Below, in pieces: positions 1 to 4,063 of a stretch of DNA of 5,022 nt. Below the pieces are notes generated by a model. That model was not told where the DNA came from and did no database searches. It was given only the letters and a program-made list of their open reading frames with translations. This stretch comes from Thauera sp. (GTDB lineage: Bacteria; Pseudomonadota; Gammaproteobacteria; Burkholderiales; Rhodocyclaceae): NCBI GenBank assembly GCA_023150215.1, contig JAKLLJ010000255.1, positions 1 through 5,022 on the forward strand, given 5' to 3'. Position 1 is the stretch's first letter. Every line of letters begins with the position of its first letter. The translations under genes were made by a program, and so were the position numbers.

Positions 1-194
1 TACATGTCGGGCTCGAGATCGAGCTGACTGGCATCGTAGCCTTCGACCAGGCCGATGCCCTGCTCCTCAAGCTGGGTGCTCATCGGCGGATAGACGTTGG
101 CGTCGCAACCGGTGACGGTGTGGCCCGCAGCGCGCGCGAGCAGTGCAACGCCGCCCATGAAGGTACCGCAGATGCCGAGGATGTGAATATGCAT
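1..194 (-). CDS. mpl: Mpl, UDP-MurNAc:murein tripeptide ligase, N-terminal part (runs off left edge)
   Basis: This is the first 64 codons of Mpl, which joins UDP-N-acetylmuramate to the recycled tripeptide L-Ala-gamma-D-Glu-meso-DAP using ATP in the cytoplasm, so that old cell wall peptide re-enters peptidoglycan synthesis. Reading leftward from the ATG at 194 gives MHIHILGICGTFMGG, then a segment with GHTVTGCDANVYPPMSTQLE. The glycine-rich GICGTFMGG (residues 7-15) is the Rossmann-like UDP-sugar-binding loop of the Mur ligase N-terminal domain. The CDANVYPPMSTQLE stretch distinguishes Mpl from MurC, as I know these families. No in-frame stop occurs before the window edge; the ATP-binding and C-terminal ligase domains lie outside. 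A modest Shine-Dalgarno-like AAGGG sits about 11 nt before the start on the minus strand. The gene is divergent from the one starting at 277, with only 82 bp between. Seen: the sequence motifs; known: the family reaction. Confidence 0.93.
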   Translation of the reverse strand, partial: MHIHILGICGTFMGGVALLARAAGHTVTGCDANVYPPMSTQLEEQGIGLVEGYDASQLDLEPDM

Positions 195-223
195 GAGTCT
201 TTGCCCTTGGGGGAGGCCGTCAT

Positions 224-237
224 CCGGTTGAAACCGG
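224..237. repeat. 14-bp inverted repeat in the mpl/277 divergent region
   Basis: CCGGTT-GA-AACCGG has perfect 6-bp arms separated by 2 bp. It lies between the candidate facing promoters and the mpl start, so it would be in the 5' leader of a mpl transcript starting near 251 or just upstream of the rightward promoter. It has the size and symmetry of a small operator half-site pair, but in DNA this GC-rich a 6-bp arm can occur by chance. No regulator can be named. Confidence 0.4.
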
Positions 238-243
238 CGGGTG

Positions 244-263
244 TACAATGGGCGCGCATTCTA
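244..263. promoter_or_regulatory. Candidate overlapping divergent promoters (facing -10 boxes)
   Basis: On the plus strand TACAAT (244-249) is a 5/6 match to the sigma-70 -10 box and would start a transcript near 256, leaving a leader of about 20 nt before the ATG at 277. On the minus strand TAGAAT (263-258) is also a 5/6 match and would start mpl transcription near 251. The two boxes bracket GGGCGCGC, and the 20-bp block is a near-palindrome with 8 of 10 symmetric pairs matching. Neither box has a good -35 at 16-18 bp: the TTGAAA at 228-233 is only 10 bp from TACAAT, which is too close. The promoter call is therefore an inference from the -10 matches, AT-richness and divergent layout. Confidence 0.45.
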
Positions 264-276
264 CCCGAGCCCCACC

Positions 277-900
277 ATGCCCTCACACGCCCACGTATCC
301 CGCAGCGGCGGCCTGCGGCGCGAAATCGCCGCGCTCGCCGCACGCATGATGGCCGAGGACGGTATCAGCGACTTCGGTTTCGCCAAGCGCAAGGCGGCCC
401 GCCAACTCGGCGCCACCGACGCCGACGCACTGCCCAACAACACCGAGATCGAGACTGAGCTGCGCGCCTGGCTGGCGCTCTACCAGGACGAGGAACAGCC
501 GGAAAGACTGCTCGAGATGCGCACCGCGGCCGTGGCAGTGATGCGCCTGCTGGCGGATTTCCGCCCCTATCTCACCGGCGGCGCACTCGACGGCACCGCC
601 GGACGCTATTCCGAACTCGAGATCGAGCTCTTCCCGGAGAGCACCAAGGACGTGGAGATCTTCTTCCTCAACCAGGACTTCGCCTACGAACACCGCGAGC
701 CGCGCCGGCCTGCGCCGCACGCTCCCGAGGCGATCCTCAGCTTCGACTGGGACGAAGTTCCGGTGAAGGTGTCGATCTACCCGTCGGGCGCCGAGCGCAA
801 CCCGCGCAAAGGCCAGGACCGTGCGCGCATCACTCAGGTCGAGGCCCTCCTTGCCGACGTGCACGCCACTGGCGAAGGCCAGCCCCGCGGCGGCGGCTGA
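277..900 (+). CDS. Conserved protein of unknown function, possible degenerate nucleotidyltransferase-like fold
   Basis: This encodes 207 residues. I recognise it as a conserved betaproteobacterial hypothetical protein often found near mpl, but know of no established function. The ATG at 277 is preferred over an in-frame GTG at 241, because 241 would put the candidate -10 box TACAAT inside the coding region and because the family-like start of helical sequence follows 277. Visible parts are a basic helical N-terminus with AARMMAEDGISDFGFAKRKA at about 21-40, an acidic helical middle (55-95), then GGALDGTAGRYSELEIELF at 101-119 and KDVEIFFLNQ at 124-133, and a predicted strand pair ILSFDWDEVPVKVSIYP at 153-169. 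The GG...ELEIE pattern loosely resembles the G[G/S]-x(n)-[D/E]h[D/E] core of nucleotidyltransferases, but an obvious third acidic residue is not seen. No signal peptide or membrane segment is visible, so it is probably cytoplasmic. The Shine-Dalgarno is weak. Some databases label such neighbours as Mur ligases by context; nothing in this sequence supports that. Confidence 0.85.
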   Translation: MPSHAHVSRSGGLRREIAALAARMMAEDGISDFGFAKRKAARQLGATDADALPNNTEIETELRAWLALYQDEEQPERLLEMRTAAVAVMRLLADFRPYLTGGALDGTAGRYSELEIELFPESTKDVEIFFLNQDFAYEHREPRRPAPHAPEAILSFDWDEVPVKVSIYPSGAERNPRKGQDRARITQVEALLADVHATGEGQPRGGG

Positions 901-1026
901 CCCGCGGCACGCCGCCAGTTCCAGCTTGCACCGCACGCACGGGGAGCGCAGAATCCGCGCACATCGCGCCCTCGTCACACAAGCTGGACATCGTCCGCCC
1001 CCCCCAAAGTGGACAATATGTGGCGA

Positions 1027-1055
1027 TTTGCGGCAAACTTGCGCTTATGAAGCGC
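1027..1055 (+). promoter_or_regulatory. Two adjacent inverted repeats in the AT-richer island (candidate operator or hairpin)
   Basis: TTTGC-G-GCAAA (1027-1037) has 5-bp arms around one base. Four bases further, GCGCTT-ATG-AAGCGC (1041-1055) has perfect 6-bp arms around three bases. Both sit in the least GC-rich part of the leader, where the accB promoter is expected. TATGAA (1046-1051) matches the -10 consensus at 4 of 6 positions but its nearest TTG-type -35 (1028-1033) is only 12 bp away, so no promoter is firmly assigned. The repeats could be a repressor site or, if transcribed, a small stem-loop. Confidence 0.35.
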
Positions 1056-1098
1056 TCAAAATGCTCGCCCACAACTCAACGCAGGGCACCTCGAAAAT

Positions 1099-1118
1099 TG
1101 CCGCAGCATGATGCGGCA
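1099..1118 (+). repeat. 7-bp inverted repeat / stem-loop in accB leader
   Basis: TGCCGCA (1099-1105) and TGCGGCA (1112-1118) are perfect reverse complements separated by six bases. There is no T-run to the right, so it is not a plus-strand intrinsic terminator. On the minus strand it is followed by ATTTTC, which is too short a T-tract to call a terminator and there is no minus-strand gene to end. Confidence 0.4.
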
Positions 1119-1120
1119 GC

Positions 1121-1200
1121 GCTTCTCGACACCCCCCACGACCAGCGCCGCACTGCTGCCGGCCCCTGCTCGCCATCGGCGCCCGACCACCGCGCCAGCT
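1121..1200 (+). promoter_or_regulatory. C-rich, G-poor tract in accB leader (possible Rho loading region)
   Basis: By hand count these 80 bases contain 42 C and 19 G, a strong excess of C on the coding strand in an untranslated stretch ahead of accB. Rho loads on long, C-rich, G-poor, unstructured RNA, so this tract could allow conditional early termination of the acc transcript. That is inference from composition only; the flanking hairpins and the lack of any translated reading frame fit but do not prove it. Confidence 0.25.
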
Positions 1201-1217
1201 TTCGTCTGCGCGTGCGC

Positions 1218-1257
1218 ATCGGCCCCTGCCGATCGCACACGCCCGGCAGCGCTGCCG
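1218..1257 (+). repeat. Hairpin plus 14-bp perfect palindrome ahead of accB
   Basis: ATCGGC (1218-1223) and GCCGAT (1228-1233) form a 6-bp stem with a four-base loop. Ten bases later CGGCAGCGCTGCCG (1244-1257) is a perfect palindrome with 7-bp half sites, the longest uninterrupted one I found in the leader. Neither is followed by a T-run, so neither is an intrinsic terminator. They could be RNA structures or a dimeric protein's binding site. Confidence 0.35.
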
Positions 1258-1325
1258 CGCGGGCCGCACCCGCACACTGAATCGTCCCGACTGCAGCGCC
1301 CGCGTGGGCGGATGCGGTCATGTCC

Positions 1326-1330
1326 GGAGA
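1326..1330 (+). promoter_or_regulatory. Shine-Dalgarno of accB
   Basis: GGAGA lies five bases before the ATG at 1336, the clearest ribosome binding site in the window. It fixes the accB start at 1336 and argues against the longer in-frame reading that begins at an ATG at 1108. Confidence 0.8.
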
Positions 1331-1335
1331 ACACC

Positions 1336-1788
1336 ATGGATCTGCGCAAGCTAAAGAAACTCATCGACCTCGTCCAGGAGTCGGGGATATCCGAACTCGA
1401 GGTGACCGAAGGCGAGGAAAAGGTACGCATCGCCAAGCACGCCCCGGCGGCACCCGCGACCTACTACGCATCGCTGCCGCCCGTCGCAGCGCCCGCAGCA
1501 GGGGCCGCACCGATCGCACCAGCCGCGGCGAGCATCAGCGACGAACTGCCCGAAGGGCACGTGGTCAAGTCGCCGATGGTCGGCACCTTCTACCGTGCCG
1601 GCGCGCCGGGCGCGAAGGCCCTGGTCGAGCTCGGCCAGCAGGTGTCCGCCGGCGACCGGCTGTGCATCATCGAGGCGATGAAGCTCATGAACGAGATCGA
1701 GTCCGATGCCGCTGGCGTGATCAAGGCCATCCTGGTCGAGAACGGCGAGCCGGTCGAATACGGCCAGCCCCTGTTCGTGATCAGCTGA
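1336..1788 (+). CDS. accB: AccB, biotin carboxyl carrier protein of acetyl-CoA carboxylase
   Basis: AccB carries the biotin that AccC carboxylates and the AccA/AccD carboxyltransferase uses to make malonyl-CoA, the committed step of fatty acid synthesis in the cytoplasm. The protein has 150 residues, near the usual 150-160. Its N-terminus (MDLRKLKKLIDLVQESGISE, then LEVTEGEEKVRI) is the typical AccB N-terminal domain, followed by an Ala/Pro-rich flexible linker at about 36-66. The C-terminal biotinyl domain spans about 73-150, with SPMVGTFYRA at 79-88, the bacterial thumb loop (APGAKALV, about 90-97) and the EAMKLMN motif. The biotinylated lysine is K116, modified by BirA. The linker is what separates real AccB from biotinyl domains of other carboxylases. 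The gene is first in the operon and ends 7 bp before accC, giving the near-stoichiometric co-expression expected for two subunits that act together. An upstream in-frame extension to 1108 is Arg/Pro-rich and does not resemble AccB. Confidence 0.97.
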   Translation: MDLRKLKKLIDLVQESGISELEVTEGEEKVRIAKHAPAAPATYYASLPPVAAPAAGAAPIAPAAASISDELPEGHVVKSPMVGTFYRAGAPGAKALVELGQQVSAGDRLCIIEAMKLMNEIESDAAGVIKAILVENGEPVEYGQPLFVIS

Positions 1789-1795
1789 GTCCGCC

Positions 1796-3154
1796 ATGTT
1801 CGAGAAGATCCTGATCGCGAACCGCGGGGAGATCGCCCTACGCATCCTGCGCGCCTGCCGCGAACTCGGCATCAAGACGGTCGCGGTGCACTCGGAGGCC
1901 GATACCCACGCCAAGTACGTGCGCCTGGCCGACGAGTCGGTGTGCATCGGCCCGCCTTCGTCGGCGCTGAGCTACCTCAACGTGCCGGCGATCATCTCGG
2001 CCGCCGAAGTCACCGACGCCGAAGCCATCCACCCGGGCTACGGCTTCCTGTCCGAGAACGCCGATTTCGGCGAGCGTGTCGAGCAGTCCGGCTTCGTGTT
2101 CATCGGCCCGCGCCCGGAAACCATCCGCCTGATGGGCGACAAGGTCTCGGCCAAGGACGCGATGAAGGCCGCCGGCGTGCCTTGCGTGCCCGGCTCGGAC
2201 GGCGCCCTGCCCGAAGATCCGAAGGAGACCGTCAAGATCGCGCGCGCGGTCGGCTACCCGGTGATCATCAAGGCCGCCGGCGGCGGCGGCGGTCGCGGCA
2301 TGCGCGTGGTGCACACCGAGGCGGCGCTGCTCAACGCGGTCACCACCACCCGCGCCGAGGCCCAGGCCGCCTTCGGCAACCCGGTGGTGTACATGGAGAA
2401 GTTCCTCGAGAACCCGCGCCACATCGAAATCCAGATCCTTGCCGACCAGCATGGCAACGCGGTCTATCTGGGCGAGCGCGACTGCTCGATGCAGCGCCGC
2501 CACCAGAAGGTCATCGAGGAAGCGCCTGCGCCCGGCATCGACCGCAAGGCCATCGCCAAGGTCGGCGAGCGCTGCGCCGAGGCCTGCCGCAAGATCGGCT
2601 ACCGCGGCGCCGGCACCTTCGAGTTCCTGTTCGAGAACGGCGAGTTCTACTTCATCGAGATGAACACCCGCGTGCAGGTCGAGCATCCGGTCACCGAAAT
2701 GATCACCGGCATCGACATCGTGCAGGCCCAGATCCGCATCGCCGCTGGTGAAAAGCTCTGGTTCCGCCAGCGCGACATCGAGTTCCGCGGCCATGCGATC
2801 GAATGCCGGATCAACGCCGAGGACCCGTTCAAGTTCACGCCCTCGCCCGGACGCATCACCAACTGGCACACGCCGGGCGGCCCCGGCATCCGCGTCGATT
2901 CGCACGTCTATAACGGCTACACGGTGCCGCCGCACTACGACTCGATGATCGGCAAGCTGATCGCGTTCGGCGACACCCGCGACCAGGCGATTCGCCGCAT
3001 GCGCATCGCGCTCTCCGAGATGATGGTCGAGGGCATCAAGACCAACATCCCGCTGCACCAGACGCTGATGCTCGATCCGCGCTTCATCGAGGGCTGCACC
3101 AGCATCCACTACCTGGAGCACAAGCTGGCCAACCGCAACGAAGTGCAGGGCTGA
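1796..3154 (+). CDS. accC: AccC, biotin carboxylase subunit of acetyl-CoA carboxylase
   Basis: AccC uses ATP and bicarbonate to carboxylate the biotin on AccB. It has 452 residues against 449 in E. coli and aligns without shifts, so key residues fall at E. coli positions: K116 and K159 (ATP), H209, K238, E276 and E288 (metal), N290, R292, E296 and R338 (biotin/bicarbonate chemistry). All are present. The N-terminal biotin carboxylase domain starts MFEKILIANRGEIALRILRA and includes HPGYGFLSENADF at 79-91. The ATP-grasp domain carries the glycine-rich lid AAGGGGGRGMR at 160-170, ERDCSMQRRHQK at 227-238 and EMNTRVQVEHPVTE at 288-301. The C-terminal domain runs from about 330. The length, ending without a biotinyl domain, matches the stand-alone bacterial subunit rather than a fused acyl-CoA or pyruvate carboxylase. 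The start is 7 bp after accB with little Shine-Dalgarno, suggesting translational coupling. Nothing looks broken. Confidence 0.98.
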   Translation: MFEKILIANRGEIALRILRACRELGIKTVAVHSEADTHAKYVRLADESVCIGPPSSALSYLNVPAIISAAEVTDAEAIHPGYGFLSENADFGERVEQSGFVFIGPRPETIRLMGDKVSAKDAMKAAGVPCVPGSDGALPEDPKETVKIARAVGYPVIIKAAGGGGGRGMRVVHTEAALLNAVTTTRAEAQAAFGNPVVYMEKFLENPRHIEIQILADQHGNAVYLGERDCSMQRRHQKVIEEAPAPGIDRKAIAKVGERCAEACRKIGYRGAGTFEFLFENGEFYFIEMNTRVQVEHPVTEMITGIDIVQAQIRIAAGEKLWFRQRDIEFRGHAIECRINAEDPFKFTPSPGRITNWHTPGGPGIRVDSHVYNGYTVPPHYDSMIGKLIAFGDTRDQAIRRMRIALSEMMVEGIKTNIPLHQTLMLDPRFIEGCTSIHYLEHKLANRNEVQG

Positions 3155-3160
3155 CGCGCG

Positions 3161-4063
3161 ATGTGGATCTCGGTGACCTTGCAGGCCGACGCCGCCAAGG
3201 CGGAGGCGCTCTCCGACGCACTGATGGAGATCGGCGCGCTGTCGGTCTCGATCGAGGATGCCGATGCCGGCACGGCGGCCGAAAAACCGCAGTTCGGCGA
3301 ACCCGGCCACCTGCCGAGCGCGCTGTGGGACCACAGCCGGGTAATCGCGCTGTTCGACGGCGACACCACTGACGAAGCGCTGCGCGCCACCTTGGCCGCG
3401 GCCGCGCAGGCCGCGGGCCTTGCTGCCCTGCCGCCGTTTTCCACCGAAACCGTGGCCGAGCAGAACTGGGTGCAGCTCACGCAGAGCCAGTTCGATCCAA
3501 TCCGCATCACCGACCGGTTGTGGATCGTACCGTCCTGGCACCAGGCCCCCGACGCCGGCGCGATCAACATCGAGCTCGACCCTGGGATGGCCTTCGGCAC
3601 CGGCTCGCACCCGACCACCCGGCTCTGCCTGGAGTGGCTGTGCGAGGCGGTCACGCCCGCCTGCAGCGTGCTCGACTACGGCTGCGGCTCAGGCATCCTC
3701 GGCATCGCCGCCGCCCGCCTCGGCGCCGGCGACGTGCTCGGCATCGACATCGACGACAAGGCCGTCGAGGCCGCACGCGACAACGCCGAGCGCAACCAGG
3801 CGCGGCTGCGGCTGCAGCACTCGGCGGTGCCGCTCGGCGACACCTTCGACCTGGTCGTCGCCAACATTCTCACCAATCCGCTCTGCGTGCTCGCCCCGGC
3901 GATTGCGGCGCGGGTCGCACCAGGCGGCGGGGTGGCGCTGTCCGGTGTGCTCGAAACCCAGGCGGACCAGGTCATCGAAGCGTGGGCGCCGTTCATCGCG
4001 CTGCATGTCGGCGCCGCCCTGGACGGCTGGATCCGCCTCGAAGGACGGCGCCCCGGGCCATGA
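3161..4063 (+). CDS. prmA: PrmA, ribosomal protein L11 methyltransferase
   Basis: PrmA trimethylates amino groups of ribosomal protein L11 using S-adenosylmethionine; in E. coli loss of it is tolerated. The protein has 300 residues (E. coli 293). The N-terminal substrate-recognition domain (about 1-60, WISVTLQADAAKAEALSDAL at 2-21) is followed by a linker with NWVQLTQSQFDPI at 102-114 and RLWIVPSW at 119-126. The catalytic domain has the PrmA signature LDPGMAFGTGSHPTT at 139-153, SAM-binding motif I DYGCGSGILG at 172-181, the acidic GIDID at 194-198 that contacts the SAM ribose, and VVANIL at 232-237 near the active site. The start lies 6 bp after accC, with AGGG (3147-3150) ten bases upstream as a weak ribosome binding site inside the end of accC. 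Co-location with accBC is common in betaproteobacteria as I know them; any functional link between L11 methylation and lipid synthesis is unproven. Confidence 0.97.
   Translation: MWISVTLQADAAKAEALSDALMEIGALSVSIEDADAGTAAEKPQFGEPGHLPSALWDHSRVIALFDGDTTDEALRATLAAAAQAAGLAALPPFSTETVAEQNWVQLTQSQFDPIRITDRLWIVPSWHQAPDAGAINIELDPGMAFGTGSHPTTRLCLEWLCEAVTPACSVLDYGCGSGILGIAAARLGAGDVLGIDIDDKAVEAARDNAERNQARLRLQHSAVPLGDTFDLVVANILTNPLCVLAPAIAARVAPGGGVALSGVLETQADQVIEAWAPFIALHVGAALDGWIRLEGRRPGP

Larger units (their letters stand above)
901..1335. other. 435-bp intergenic leader upstream of accB, no convincing gene
   Basis: No reading frame here looks like a known protein. Frames that stay open do so because the DNA is GC-rich, and their translations are low-complexity Arg/Ala/Pro/Ser. 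Contents in order: a C8 run (998-1005), two TGGACA copies 25 bp apart (985 and 1010), an AT-richer island at about 1011-1062 with small inverted repeats, a 7-bp hairpin (1099-1118), a C-rich G-poor tract (1121-1200), a 6-bp hairpin (1218-1233) and a perfect 14-bp palindrome (1244-1257). The accB promoter must lie here, probably in the island, which would give a 5' leader of roughly 270-300 nt. I could not find a properly spaced -35/-10 pair. In E. coli the accBC promoter also lies unusually far upstream and expression is autoregulated by AccB, so a long leader is not unprecedented. Confidence 0.7.

Noticed and set aside
885..916. Inverted repeats around the stop of the 207-aa gene (CCGCGG twice; GGCGGC with GCCGCC) as a terminator
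   Set aside because: The stems partly fall inside coding sequence, loops are long, and no T-run follows, so an intrinsic terminator cannot be supported.
283..978. 231-codon minus-strand frame opposite the 207-aa gene
   Set aside because: The plus-strand product has family-like features and a plausible promoter; the minus-strand translation is compositionally biased and covers the complement of the conserved core.
1032..1042. Sigma-54 promoter GGC...TTGC in the AT-richer island
   Set aside because: The GG and GC elements are 9 bp apart rather than the 12 bp needed.
1028..1051. TTGCGG and TATGAA as a sigma-70 promoter for accB
   Set aside because: The spacing is 12 bp instead of about 17, and each element matches the consensus only partly; the island remains a candidate region without an assigned promoter.
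821..1111. Small plus-strand frames (96 and 86 codons) in the 901-1335 gap
   Set aside because: Their translations are Arg/Ala/Pro/Ser-rich with no recognisable domain, have no good ribosome site, and one overlaps the end of the 207-aa gene out of frame.
1108..1335. In-frame upstream extension of accB from an ATG at 1108, adding 76 residues
   Set aside because: The added sequence is low-complexity Arg/Pro/Ala, unlike any AccB, while the ATG at 1336 has a good GGAGA five bases upstream and begins the canonical MDLRKLKKLI.
1838..3610. 590-codon open frame on the minus strand across accC and prmA
   Set aside because: It lies antisense to two well-conserved genes in full register; its sequence is rich in Arg, Gly, Ala, Val, His and Asp as expected for an antisense shadow of GC-rich codons.
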